A program made the translations under genes and the position numbers. Below the pieces are notes generated by a model. That model was given only the letters and a program-made list of their open reading frames with translations, was not told where the DNA came from and did no database searches. Below are positions 50,444-64,000 of a DNA stretch of 64,000 nucleotides, piece by piece (positions within the stretch are counted from its first letter, which is position 1; the number at the start of each line of letters is the position of its first letter). The DNA is from Magicicada septendecula (Eukaryota > Arthropoda > Insecta > Hemiptera > Cicadidae): NCBI GenBank assembly GCA_034769895.1, contig JAWRYS010000684.1, forward strand, positions 434,001 through 498,000, given 5' to 3'.

Positions 50444-53400
50444 CCGGATATGCAGTTGAGCACGTCACATATTCACTGGTAGGGTAGTACTGGAGTTGGC
50501 ATCTTCTTTGCTTTTTGTTTTTACATTACTATCTGAATTACATCACTCGAACAATATTCGAGAGATCGTCTTTTAATTAACTTGAGACATCACCTTATAT
50601 ACGAGTTATTTTTTTTTCTTATAACCATTTTTCTTTAACAAATTCCTCACTACATCTTATATATAAATATAACTAGCTCTCCACGTTTTTAGTGGTAGCT
50701 AACACGCATTTAAAAACTTAAAACAAACATTTTTTTGAATAGCCCTCGCTTGGAGGTGTTTACAGTCTGAACGCCGCATCGTAACTCTTGCATTGCTACA
50801 ACAGGTAGATTGCAACGACGCGGAGTGAGTACTCCGCCATAATATAGTTCCAACTTTTTATTAAATATACATTCTTATAGTCAGACAAAATAAACTATCT
50901 AGACTTATCTTGTTTACAGGGATTATTATAACTACTACTTGTGGCGTTAAATTATTAATTATTTACATTACGATTTTCAGATATTTCTAAGTTACAGCCG
51001 GTTCGCTATGCACGTTGTGTCCGGAATTGGCAGGTCAACGCATGATAATTTACTAAAGGGTTAACTGTATTATTCTCAACTTTTTACATTACGATTTTTT
51101 TTATTACTTATTTAGTTAGATTTTCTTAATTTAATTCTCATAACTTTTATGAGTTAGTTCAAGGGTATTTGGTATAATCGTGCGATTTAAAGTACTTCCT
51201 TGCTTTCCATTTTTTTTAATATTTTTATTATTAATATTTTTTTATTACCATTTAAATCGTCACATACTCCGCCGCTTAAAATCGACATGGGGAAATTTTA
51301 ATAAGGAAAATTCGAAAGTGGGGTACTGGGAGTATGCTTGCCGTTACTGTGTGAAGTTAAATTTAGTACACGATTTGTTTTCTCTATCTCTCTTGAAATT
51401 TATTTATTTCTTGTCTTGTTCTCATTCGTGAAATTCCCTTTATCTCGTTTCTTAATACGCTAACTTAGATTTTAATTCTTAATACTAATTTCCGTAACTC
51501 ACAATATCGTGGCCCGACTGACATCGGCTTACTCTAACTACATCAGTTAGCTGTCAGCACTCTCTAATGATTACCTTGCCACACTGTAACTATATCAGTT
51601 AGCTTTCTGCACCATCATTACCCTTTTCAGTCGGCGCCGTTGTGACTATGTTACGTTACATATATAATTCTTAATTACCTCTAATATAACCTAAAGCGGA
51701 TCCCATACTCCACTTTAGATTATTTCTAATCCTAATTTCTTACGCTACTGAGAGAAGCGGAATTTCACGAAGATAATTTTTATTTACTTTTAACTACCAT
51801 CAGTTACAAACTATGCGAGAGGGGACACACTCTACACAGGTGCATTGTATTATACACGTGGTGGTTTACTTCGGTACCAGTTCATAACAATAGGGGGAGG
51901 GTGGCTGCTTACTACATTTCTCAACACGCTTTATTGTTCTCGAACAGGCCACGACCGGGTGTTTACACTATTCAACTATACTTTTATTATTATTTTCTTT
52001 TTGGTCTCTTTCTAAGAAACTTACCTTTTTCTTTATTTATTTATTATTTACTTTGGGGGAGATTTAAGAAACTTACTTAGAATTATTTCCTATTGAATTA
52101 CCATATTTATTTAGGACACTTTATTTACTTAGTTTTCAGATTACGTCAGTTTAAAAATTTACTGTTTTGGGGCATGGGGTTTAACACTTTATCTAACAAT
52201 GGAGGGTTAACTAAGTCATTTATTTATTTGAAATTTAAGTCGCTATAAATACTTGCTCTACTATACTATACACAATTATTGCCTACACGTTTTAGTACCT
52301 GGCAAACCATTAGCATGAGTAGTAAGAGAATTACCTCTCTTCTAAGAGAAAGACAAAAATTCCACACAGGCGTTATTGTAATGTCAACGATCAGCTGTTC
52401 GCTTGAATGTAGGTCACAGTAGTTTTCTTCAAACAATGGCATACTTGTTGTATGCGTGGGAACGCGAGAAACACACTTGGGTGTTGTTCTATATAACAAT
52501 AGCTCACGGCTATCTTTATCGACCGGTTTCAACTGGGGAAGCCAGTTTCAACAAGGGGTGAGTCCGATGCAATGATACACCCTTTACAAGTTACAGCCCG
52601 TAATAAGCTGAGTTTAGTTATTAATTGTCTTACGTTCTAATTTTAATTTCTGTAATTTTTTTTTTGTTAGTAACAAAATTAAGTTACGAATTTATTTACA
52701 CGTAATTAACCTGGTCTACTTTAGTCAAGAGTTTATATGTTTCAACGTGACGACAGACATACAATGCAGGCATATTCAGGAAACTACAGGTCTTGAATTG
52801 TCGCAATATAAACCTGATAAAGACTGAACACTTTGACAAGCACTAAAATTCATGTACGTACTTGCATTGGTGTAATACAATGATAGTTTTTATTATTTTG
52901 CGTATCTAAATTAAATTGTACGCAAGTTCGTCCGTAATCTTATACAAAATAAATTCACAATGGTCAATTAATTTAGTGTAATAATCTAGTAATGGTAGCG
53001 ACAGTATTAACCGCTAATACATGAAATACATTATGTAAATTAATATTAACATGAAATACCTTAACTGAGTGCATAGATCGGCAGAGAGTTACCTATTTTA
53101 TTTTACTACGTAACAATTATTTTACACGCGCAACTTTATACGTCACGATGCTTACAAACCTTTTTTTTTAACTTTAGCAGAGTGGCGCAACTTTATAACG
53201 TTCCGGGCTACGTTATAAATCCTGGGAACCCGATATAATCGACGCTAGCCAATTATACAGGCTGCCTACGTTGTAACAAACTGAAAATCAACACAACACA
53301 TAGAACAATAATATTTACTCTAATTATTAGGACACAAGGGAAGGTATTTTCACTGATTTATGCACTCACTTCAATCTGTCATAAGATGACATCTCTTTAT

Positions 53401-53991
53401 TAACAAATTATATATATAGATCACATTACATAAAAATTTTCTCATATTGAAATAGTTAAAAGGGGTTTTCTGTCAAACAAGGGATCAAATTGATAATGTA
53501 ATTTACCTCGGATCCGAGTCTCTTTAAATCTAGTAAAGACGTCTGAATTTTACTTTACTTATCAAAAGCTAGCATGATTACATGAACACCGTTTGAAGAA
53601 TGGTATTATTTAGTTAAGGGATTAAAACTTATATCTCAAGATTAATGTTACAACGTATGATTTTAGAAATTACTGTTTACATTTCTTTTTGTTTTACTTA
53701 AAGCTTAGAGAAGATTATTGTCTTTTGAAAAGCCTCTGGCATGTATGAAAAGTTATATTTTAAATGTACATAATTCTCGGTAGGCAAGCCACCGAGTCAC
53801 CTCTTAAATACGCTTTTGCTGTCCGTGTCCTGAGGCGTGAATCTTCGGAACTCTGGTAGTCGGGGTAGTCATCCGGGTCGTGTTTCCGGTGAAAGTCTTC
53901 TAGGTGTATTAATGAGGAGATGGATGTTATGCTGCGTGAAGTCGGGTTGATACTCGGCGGTTCTGGTAAGTGTTGTATAGGTGGTAGTCGT
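50444..53991 (-). repeat. Array unit U12
   Basis: A mosaic: U9/U15-type markers on the left (about 50941, 51170 and 51855) and the 'A' set on the right (about 52744). AGCTAGCATG near 53568 is shared with U10 and U13. Confidence 0.9.
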
Positions 53992-56900
53992 CCGGATATG
54001 CAGTTGAGCACGTCACATATTCACTGGTAGAGTAGTACTGGAGTTGGCATCTTCTTTCCTTTTTGTTTTTACATTACTATCTGAATTACATCACTCGAAC
54101 AATATTCGAGAGATCGTCTTTTAATTAACTTGAGACATCACCTTATATACGAGTTAATTTTTTTTTCTTATAACCACATTTCTTTAACAAATTCCTCACT
54201 ACATCTTATATATAAACATAACTAGCTCTCCACGTTTTTAGTGGTAGCTAACACGCATTTAAAAACTTAAAACAAACATTTTTTTGAATAGCCCTCGCTT
54301 GGAGGTGTTTACAGTCTGAACGCCGCATCGTAACTCTTGCATTGCTACAACAGGTAGATTGCAACGACGCGGAGTGAGTACTCCGCCATAATATAGTTCC
54401 AACTTTTTATTAAATATACATTCTTATAGTCAGACAAAATAAACTTTCTAGACTTATCTTGTTTACAGGGATTATTATAACTACTACTTGTGGCTTTAAA
54501 TTATTAATTATTTACATTACGATTTTCATATATTTCTAAGTTACAGCAGGTTCGCTATGCACGTTGTGTCCGGAATTGGCAGGTCAACGCATGATAATTT
54601 ACTAAAGGGTTAACTGTATTATTCTCGACTTTTTACATTACGATTTTTTTTATTACTTATTTAGTTATATTTTCTTAATTTAATTCTCATAACTATTATG
54701 AGTTAGTTCAAGGGTATTTGGTTTAATCGTGCGATTTAAAGTACTTCCTTGCTTTCCATTTTTTTTAATATTTTTATTATTAATATTTTTTTATTACCAT
54801 TTAAATCGTCACATACTCCGCCGCTTAAAATCGACATGGGGAAATTTTAATAAGGAAAATTCGAAAGTGGGGTACTGGGAGTATGCTTGCCGTTACTGTG
54901 TGAAGTTAAATTTAGTACACGATTTGTTTTCTCTATCTCTCTTGAAATTTATTTATTTCTTGTCTTGTTCTCATTCGTGAAATTCCCTTTATCTCGTTTC
55001 TTAATACGCTAACTTAGATTTTAATTCTTAATACTAATTTCCGTAACTCACAATATCGTGGCCCGACTGACATCGGCTTACTCTAACTACATCAGTTAGC
55101 TGTCAGCACTCTCTAATGATTACCTTGCCACACTCTAACTATATCAGTTAGCTTTCTGCACCATCATTACCCTTTTCAGTCGGCGCCGTTGTGACTATGT
55201 TACGTTACATATATAATTCTTAATTACCTCTAATATAACCTAAAGCGGATCCCATACTCCACTTTAGATTATTTCTAATCCTAATTTCTTACGCTACTGA
55301 GAGAAGCGGAATTTCACGAAGAAAATTTTTATTTACTTTTAACTACCATCAGTTACAAACTATGCGAGAGGAGACACACTCTACACAGGTGCATTGTATT
55401 ATACACGCGGTGGTTTACTTCGGTACCAGTTCATAACATTAGGGGGAGGGTGGCAGCTTACTACATTTCTCAACACGCTTTATTGTTCTCGAACAGGCCA
55501 CGACCGGGTGTTTACACTATTCAACTATACTTTTATTATTATTTTCTTTTTGGTCTCTTTCTAAGAAACTTACCTTTTTCTTTATTTATTTATTATTTAC
55601 TTTGGGGGAGATTTAAGAAACTTACTTAGAATTATTTCCTATTGAATTACCATATTTATTTATGACACTTTATTTACTTAGTTTTCAGATTACGTCAGTT
55701 TAAAAATTTACTGTTTTGGGGCATGGGGTTTAACACTTTATCTAACAATGGAGGGTTAACTAAGTCATTTATTTATTTGAAATTTAAGTCACTATAAATA
55801 CTTGCTCTACTATACTATACACAATTATTGCCTACACGTTTTAGTACCTGGCAAACCATTAGCATGAGTAGTAAGAGAATTACCTCTCTTCTAAGAGAAA
55901 GACAAAAATTCCACACAGGCGTTATTGTAATGTCAACGATCAGCTGTTCGCTTGAATGTAGGTCACAGTAGTTTTCTTCAAACAATGGCATACTTGTTGT
56001 ATGCGTGGGAACGCGAGAAACACACTTGGGTGTTGTTCTATATAACAATAGCTCACGGCTATCTTTATCGACCGGTTTCAACTGGGGAAGCCAGTTTCAA
56101 CAAGGGGTGAGTCCGATGCAATGATACACCCTTTACAAGTTACAGCCCGTAATAAGCTGAGTTTAGTTATTAATTGTCTTACGTTCTAATTTTAATTTCT
56201 GTAATTTTTTTTTTGTTAGTAACAAAATTAAGTTACGAATTTATTTACACGTAATTAACCTGGTCTACTTTAGTCAAGAGTTTATATGTTTCAACGTGAC
56301 GACAGACATACAATGCAGGCATATTCAGGAAACTACAGGTCTTGAATTGTCGCAATATAAACCTGATAAAGACTGAACACTTTGACAAGCACTAAAATTC
56401 ATGTACGTACTTGCATTGGTGTAATACAATGATAGTTTTTATTATTTTGCGTATCTAAATTAAATTGTACGCAAGTTCGTCCGTAATCTTATACAAAATA
56501 AATTCACAATGGTCAATTAATTTAGTGTAATAATCTAGTAATGGTAGCGACAGTATTAACCGCTAATACATGAAATACATTATGTAAATTAATATTAACA
56601 TGAAATACCTTAACTGAGTGCATAGATCGGCAGAGAGTTACCTATTTTATTTTACTACGTAACAATTATTTTACACGCGCAACTTTATACGTCACGATGC
56701 TTACAAACCTTTTTTTTTAACTTTAGCAGAGTGGCGCAACTTTATAACGTTCCGGGCTACGTTATAAATCCTGGGAACCCGATATAATCGACGCTAGCCA
56801 ATTATACAGGCTGCCTACGTTGTAACAAACTGAAAATCAACACAACACATAGAACAATAATATTTACTCTAATTATTAGGACACAAGGGAAGGTATTTTC

Positions 56901-57540
56901 ATTGATTTATGCACTCACTTCAATCTGTCATAAGATGACATCTCTTTATTAACAAATTATATATATAGATCACATTACATAAAAATTTTCTCATATTGAA
57001 ATAGTTAAAAGGGGTTTTCTGTCAAACAAGGGATCAAATTGATAATGTAATTTACCTCGGATCCGAGTCTCTTTAAATCTAGTAAAGACGTCTGAATTTT
57101 ACTTTACTTATCAAAAGCTAGCATGATTACATGAACACCGTTTGAAGAATGGTATTATTTAGTTAAGGGATTAAAACTTATATCTCAAGATTAATGTTAC
57201 AACGTATGATTTTAGAAATTACTGTTTACATTTCTTTTTGTTTTACTTAAAGCTTAGAGAAGATTATTGTCTTTTGAAAAGCCTCTGGCATGTATGAAAA
57301 GTTATATTTTAAATGTACATAATTCTCGGTAGGCAAGCCACCGAGTCACCTCTTAAATACGCTTTTGCTGTCCGTGTCCTGAGGCGTGAATCTTCGGAAC
57401 TCTGGTTGTCGGGGTAGTCATCCGGGTCGTGTTTCCGGTGAAAGTCTTCTAGGTGTATTAATGAGGAGATGGATGTTATGCTGCGTGAAGTCGGGTTGAT
57501 CCTCGGCGGTTCTGCTAAGTGTTGTATAGGTGGTAGTCGT
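53992..57540 (-). repeat. Array unit U13
   Basis: The left part matches U11 at an offset of about 7.1 kb. The right half carries the 'A' set. It has private changes near 55323, 55369 and 55439. Confidence 0.9.
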
Positions 57541-60500
57541 CCGGATATGCAGTTGAGCACGTCACATATTCACTGGTAGAGTAGTACTGGAGTTGGCATC
57601 TTCTTTCCTTTTTGTTTTTACATTACTATCTGAATTACATCACTCGAACAATATTCGAGAGATCGTCTTTTAATTAACTTGAGACATCACCTTATATACG
57701 AGTTATATTTTTTTCTTATAACCACATTTCTTTAACAAATTCCTCACTACATCTTATATATAAATATAACTAGCTCTCCACGTTTTTAGTGGTAGCTAAC
57801 ACGCATTTAAAAACTTAAAACAAACATTTTTTTGAATAGCCCTCGCTTGGAGGTGTTTACAGTCTGAACGCCGCATCGTAACTCTTGCATTGCTACAACA
57901 GGTAGATTGCAACGACGCGGAGTGAGTACTCCGCCATAATATAGTTCCAACTTTTTATTAAATATACATTCTTATAGTCAGACAAAATAAACTTTCTAGA
58001 CTTATCTTGTTTACAGGGATTATTATAACTACTACTTGTGGCTTTAAATTATTAATTATTTACATTACGATTTTCAGATATTTCTAAGTTACAGCCGGTT
58101 CGCTATGCACGTTGTGTCCGGAATTGGCAGGTCAACGCATGATAATTTACTAAAGGGTTAACTGTATTATTCTCAACTTTTTACATTACGATTTTTTTTA
58201 TTACTTATTTAGTTAGATTTTCTTAATTTAATTCTCATAACTATTATGAGTTAGTTCAAGGGAATTTGGTTTAATCGTGCGATTTAAAGTACTTCCTTGC
58301 TTTCCATTTTTTTTTTATATTTTTATTATTAATATTTTTTTATTACCATTTACATCGTCCCATATTCCGCCGCTTAAAATCGACATGGGGAAATTTTAAT
58401 AAGGAAAATTCGAAAGTGGGGTACTGGGAGTATGCTTGCCGTTACTGTGTGAAGTTAAATTTAGTACACGATTTGTTTTCTCTATCTCTCTTGAAATTTA
58501 TTTCTTTCTTGTCTTGTTCTCATTCGTGAAATTCCCTTTATCTCGTTTCTTAATACGCTAACTTAGAATTTAATTCTTAATACTAATTTCCGTAACTCAC
58601 AATATCGTGGCCCGACTGACATCGGCTTACTCTAACTACATCAGTTAGCTGTCAGCACTCTCTAATGATTACCTTGCCACACTCTAACTATATCAGTTAG
58701 CTTTCTGCACCATCATTACCCTTTTCAGTCGGCGCCGTTGTGACTATGTTACGTTACATATATAATTCTTAATTACCTCTAATATAACCTAAAGCGGATC
58801 CCATACTCCACTTTAGATTATTTCTAATCCTAATTTCTTACGCTACTGAGAGAAGCGGAATTTCACGAACATAATTTTTAAATACTTTTAACTACCATCA
58901 GTTACAAACTATGCGAGAGGGGACACACTCTACACAGGTGCATAGTATTATACACGCGGTGGTTTACTTCGGTACCAGTTCATAACAATAGGGGGAGGGT
59001 GGCTGCTTACTACATTTCTCAACACGCTTTATTGTTCTCGAACAGGCCACGACCGGGTGTTTACACTATTCAACTATACTTTTATTATTATTTTCTTTTT
59101 GGTCTCTTTCTAAGAAACTTACCTTTTTCTTTATTTATTTATTATTTACTTTGGGGGAGATTTAAGAAACTTACTTAGAATTATTTCCTATTGAATTACC
59201 ATATTTATTTAGGACACTTTATTTACTTAGTTTTCAGATTACGTCAGTTTAAAAATTTACTGTTTGGGGCATGGGGTTTAACACTTTATCTAACAATGGA
59301 GGGTTAACTAAGTCATTTATTTATTTGAAATTTAAGTCACTATAAATACTTGCTCTACTATACTATACACAATTATTGCCTACACGTTTTAGTACCTGGC
59401 AAACCATTAGCATGAGTAGTAAGAGAATTACCTCTCTTCTAAGAGAAAGACAAAAATTCCACACAGGCGTTATTGTAATGTCAACGATCAGCTGTTCGCT
59501 TGAATGTAGGTCACAGTAGTTTTCTTCAAACAATGGCATACTTGTTGTATGCGTGGGAACGCGAGAAACACACTTGGGTGTTGTTCTATATAACAATAGC
59601 TCACGGCTATCTTTATCGACCGGTTTCAACTGGGGAAGCCAGTTTCAACAAGGGGTGAGTCCGATGCAATGATACACCCTTTACAAGTTACAGCCCGTAA
59701 TAAGCTGAGTTTAGTTATTAATTGTCTTACGTTCTAATTTTAATTTCTGTAATTTTTTTTTTGTTTAGTAACAAAATTAAATTACGAATTTATTTACACA
59801 TAATTAACCTGGTCTACTTTAGTCAAGAGTTTATATGTTTCACCGTGACGACAGACATACAAAGCAGGCATATTCAGGAAACTACAGGTCTTGAATTGTC
59901 GCAATATAAACCTGTTAAAGACTGAACACTTGGCAAGCACTAAAATTCATGTACGTACTTGCATTGGTGTAATACAATGATAGTTTTTATTATTTTGCGT
60001 ATCTAAATTAAATTGTATGCAAGTTGTCCGTAATCTTATACAAAATAAATTCACAATGGTCAATTAATATAGTGTAATAATCTAGTAATGGTAGCGACAG
60101 TATTAACCGCTAATACCTGAAATACATTATGTAAATTAATATTAACATGAAATACATTAACTGAGTGCATAGATCGGCAGAGAGTTACCTATTTTATTTT
60201 ACTACGTAACAATTATTTTACACGCGCAACTTTATACGTCACGATGCTTACAAACCTTTTTTTTTTAACTTTAGCAGAGTGGCGCAACTTTATAACGTTC
60301 CGGGCTACGTTATAAATCCAGGGAACCCGATATAATCGACGCTAACCAATTATACAGGCTGCCTACGTTGTAACAAACTGAAAATCAACACAACACATAG
60401 AACAATAATATTTACTCTAATTATTAGGACACAAGGGAAGGTATTTTCACTGATTTATGCACTCACTTCAATCTGTAATAAGATGACATCTCTTTATTAA

Positions 60501-61088
60501 CAAATTATATATATAGATCCCATTACAAAAAAATGTTCTCATATTGAAATAGTTAAAAGGGGTTTTCTGTCAAACAAGGGATCAAATTGATCATGTAATT
60601 TACCTCGGATCCGAGTCTCTTTAAATCTAGTAAAGACGTCTGAATTTTACTTTACTTATCAAAAGCTTGCATGATTACATGAACACGGTTTGAAGAATGG
60701 TTTTATTTAGTTAAGGGATTAAAACTTATATCTCAACATTAAAGTTACAACGTATGATTTTAGAAATTACTGTTTACATTTCTTTTTGTTTTAATTAAAG
60801 CTTAGAGAAGATTATTGTCTTTTGAAAAGTCTCTGGCATGTATGAAAAGTTATATTTTAAATGTACATAATTCTCGGTAGGCAAGCCACCGAGTCACCTC
60901 TTAAATACGCTTTTGCTGTCCGTGTCCTGGGGCGTGAATCTTCGGAGCTCTGGTAGTCGGGGTAGTCATCCGGGTCGTGTTTCCGGTGAAAGTCTTCTAG
61001 GTGTATTAATGAGGAGATGGATGTTATGCTGCGTGAAGTCGGGTTGATCCTCGGCGGTTCTGGTAAGTGTTGTATAGGTGGTAGTCGT
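57541..61088 (-). repeat. Array unit U14
   Basis: A 'B'-type unit in the U8/U11 series (markers near 58878, 58941 and 59863). Private changes lie near 58310-58372, including a longer T run, and there are single-base losses near 59264 and 60026. Confidence 0.9.
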
Positions 61089-64000
61089 CCGGATATGCAG
61101 TTGAGCACGTCACATATTCACTGGTAGAGTAGTACTGGAGTTGGCATCTTCTTTGCTTTTTGTTTTTACATTACTATCTGAATTACATCACTCGAACAAT
61201 ATTCGAGAGATCGTCTTTTAATTAACTTGAGACATCACCTTATATACGAGTTATTTTTTTTTCTTATAACCATTTTTCTTTAACAAATTCCTCACTACAT
61301 CTTATATATAAATATAACTAGCTCTCCACGTTTTTAGTGGTAGCTAACACGCATTTAAAAACTTAAAACAAACATTTTTTTGAATAGCCCTCGCTTGGAG
61401 GTGTTTACAGTCTGAACGCCGCATCGTAACTCTTGCATTGCTACAACAGGTAGATTGCAACGACGCGGAGTGAGTACTCCGCCATAATATAGTTCCAACT
61501 TTTTATTAAATATACATTCTTATAGTCAGACAAAATAAACTATCTAGACTTATCTTGTTTACAGGGATTATTATAACTACTACTTGTGGCGTTAAATTAT
61601 TAATTATTTACATTACGATTTTCAGATATTTCTAAGTTACAGCCGGTTCGCTATGCACGTTGTGTCCGGAATTGGCAGGTCAACGCATGATAATTTACTA
61701 AAGGGTTAACTGTATTATTCTCAACTTTTTACATTACGATTTTTTTTATTACTTATTTAGTTATATTTTCTTAATTTAATTCTCATAACTATTATGAGTT
61801 AGTTCAAGGGTATTTGGTATAATCGTGCGATTTAAAGTACTTCCTTGCTTTCCATTTTTTTTAATATTTTTATTATTAATATTTTTTTATTACCATTTAA
61901 ATCGTCACATACTCCGCCGCTTAAAATCGACATGGGGAAATTTTAATAAGGAAAATTCGAAAGTGGGGTACTGGGAGTATGCTTGCCGTTACTGTGTGAA
62001 GTTAAATTTAGTACACGATTTGTTTTCTCTATCTCTCTTGATATTTATTTATTTCTTGTCTTGTTCTCATTCGTGAAATTCCCTTTATCTCGTTTCTTAA
62101 TACGCTAACTTAGATTTTAATTCTTAATACTAATTTCCGTAACTCACAATATCGTGGCCCGACTGACATCGGCTTACTCTAACTACATCAGTTAGCTGTC
62201 AGCACTCTCTAATGATTACCTTGCCACACTGTAACTATATCAGTTAGCTTTCTGCACCATCATTACCCTTTTCAGTCGGCGCCATTGTGACTATGTTACG
62301 TTACATATATATTTCTTAATTACCTCTAATATAACCTAAAGCGGATCCCATACTCCACTTTAGATTATTTCTAATCCTAATTTCTTACGCTACTGAGAGA
62401 AGCGGAATTTCACGAAGATAATTTTTATTTACTTTTAACTACCATCAGTTACAAACTATGCGAGAGGGGACACACTCTACACAGGTGCATTGTATTATAC
62501 ACGTGGTGGTTTACTTCGGTACCAGTTCATAACAATAGGGGGAGGGTGGCTGCTTACTACATTTCTCAACACGCTTTATTGTTCTCGAACAGGCCACGAC
62601 CGGGTGTTTACACTATTCAACTATACTTTTATTATTATTTTCTTTTTGGTCTCTTTCTAAGAAACTTACCTTTTTCTTTATTTATTTATTATTTACTTTG
62701 GGGGAGATTTAAGAAACTTACTTAGAATTATTTCCTATTGAATTACCATATTTATTTAGGACACTTTATTTACTTAGTTTTCAGATTACGTCAGTTTAAA
62801 AATTTACTGTTTGGGGCATGGGGTTTAACACTTTATCTAACAATGGAGGGTTAACTAAGTCATTTATTTATTTGAAATTTAAGTCACTATAAATACTTGC
62901 TCTACTATACTATACACAATTATTGCCTACACGTTTTAGTACCTGGCAAACCATTAGCATGAGTAGTAAGAGAATTACCTCTCTTCTAAGAGAAAGACAA
63001 AAATTCCACACAGGCGTTATTGTAATGTCAACGATCAGCTGTTCGCTTGAATGTAGGTCACAGTAGTTTTCTTCAAACAATGGCATACTTGTTGTATGCG
63101 TGGGAACGCGAGAAACACACTTGGGTGTTGTTCTATATAACAATAGCTCACGGCTATCTTTATCGACCGGTTTCAACTGGGGAAGCCAGTTTCACAAGGG
63201 GTGAGTCCGATGCAATGATACACCCTTTACAAGTTACAGCCCGTAATAAGCTGAGTTTAGTTATTAATTGTCTTACGTTCTAATTTTAATTTCTGTAATT
63301 TTTTTTTTGTTTAGTAACAAAATTAAGTTACGAATTTATTTACACATAATTAACCTGGTCTACTTTAGTCAAGAGTTTATATGTTTCACCGTGACGACAG
63401 ACATACAAAGCAGGCATATTCAGGAAACTACAGGTCTTGAATTGTCGCAATATAAACCTGTTAAAGACTGAACACTTGGCAAGCACTAAAATTCATGTAC
63501 GTACTTGCATTGGTGTAATACAATGATAGTTTTTATTATTTTGCGTATCTAAATTAAATTGTATGCAAGTTGTCCGTAATCTTATACAAAATAAATTCAC
63601 AATGGTCAATTAATATAGTGTAATAATCTAGTAATGGTAGCGACAGTATTAACCGCTAATACCTGAAATACATTATGTAAATTAATATTAACATGAAATA
63701 CATTAACTGAGTGCATAGATCGGCAGAGAGTTACCTATTTTATTTTACTACGTAACAATTATTTTACACGCGCAACTTTATACGTCACGATGCTTACAAA
63801 CCTTTTTTTTTTAACTTTAGCAGAGTGGCGCAACTTTATAACGTTCCGGGCTACGTTATAAATCCAGGGAACCCGATATAATCGACGCTAACCAATTATA
63901 CAGGCTGCCTACGTTGTAACAAACTGAAAATCAACACAACACATAGAACAATAATATTTACTCTAATTATTAGGACACAAGGGAAGGTATTTTCACTGAT
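61089..64000 (-). repeat. Array unit U15, cut by the window edge
   Basis: The left half matches the U9/U12 series; the right half is nearly the same as U14, including the base losses near 62813 and 63571. At 62273-62284 the motif reads CAGTCGGCGCCA, where other units have a final G. The array continues beyond the window. Confidence 0.9.

Larger units (their letters stand above)
5563..64000 (-). repeat. Tandem array of about 3.55 kb retrotransposon-derived satellite units
   Basis: Fifteen head-to-tail units, the last cut by the window edge. Landmark spacing is 3547-3552 bp in units without the insertion and 6465-6469 bp in the two units that carry it. Units are near-identical, differing by scattered substitutions, homopolymer lengths and a 6-bp duplication. 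Each consists of the element's 3'-side segment joined directly to its leader-side segment, with gag-pro absent. No host or element coding sequence is present in a standard unit. Orientation is given as minus because the parent gag is on that strand. Confidence 0.95.

Noticed and set aside
5563..64000. CRISPR array, rDNA, histone or 5S cluster
   Set aside because: The period is 3.55 kb with no short direct repeats and spacers, no rRNA sequence and no histone frames.
5563..64000. Telomeric repeat array (TTAGG type or HeT-A-like)
   Set aside because: No tandem TTAGG runs. The gag is followed by a retropepsin, pointing to an LTR element, and the units lack poly(A) junctions between them.

Overview
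The window looks like AT-rich nuclear DNA of an animal, most likely an insect or other arthropod, although no single-copy gene identifies the species. It holds no ordinary host gene. Almost all of it is one retrotransposon-derived repeat family in two states: an old, diverged unit that still carries gag and protease remnants (about 1-5540), and a long head-to-tail array of about 3.55 kb non-coding units (5563 to the right edge, 14 full units and one cut by the edge).

Layout. Positions 1-5540 are roughly one full period of the repeat, recognisably homologous to the array units along its length. Between its two non-coding parts it has about 1.85 kb of minus-strand gag-pro sequence: a Gag with one in-frame TGA and a CCHC zinc knuckle, then a truncated retropepsin in the -1 frame, with a textbook A AAA AAC slippery heptamer in the 24-base overlap. 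Reverse transcriptase, RNase H and integrase are absent. The array units look like this same element with gag-pro removed. At about 5541-5563 the old unit meets the young array out of phase, so about 0.75 kb of repeat phase occurs twice in succession.

The array period is 3547-3552 bp. Two units (U2, U4) each contain an almost identical insertion of about 2.9 kb with TG...CA ends and a 4-bp ATGT target duplication, best read as a very long solo LTR of a second element. The two copies are 10,023 bp apart, share the same target site and differ visibly only in an (AT)n run and a few bases, so one insertion was copied with the surrounding array. Further right, shared marker variants show a trimeric higher-order period of about 10.65 kb (U8/U11/U14 and U9/U12/U15) and a dimeric exchange of about 7.1 kb (U11/U13).

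The non-coding sequence has structure of its own. Short hairpins recur, and at least two keep pairing between the old and young forms through compensatory base changes. A 14-base match to the 5' end of eukaryotic initiator tRNA-Met (also a perfect Pol III A box) is kept in the array units read and is embedded in a degenerate minisatellite of about 60 bp. My reading is that a non-autonomous, gag-pol-less LTR-retrotransposon derivative became a satellite, probably by LTR recombination or circle amplification, and was then homogenised by unequal exchange while keeping its cis-acting RNA signals. The small open frames recurring in every unit start with GTG or TTG and are not credible eukaryotic genes.
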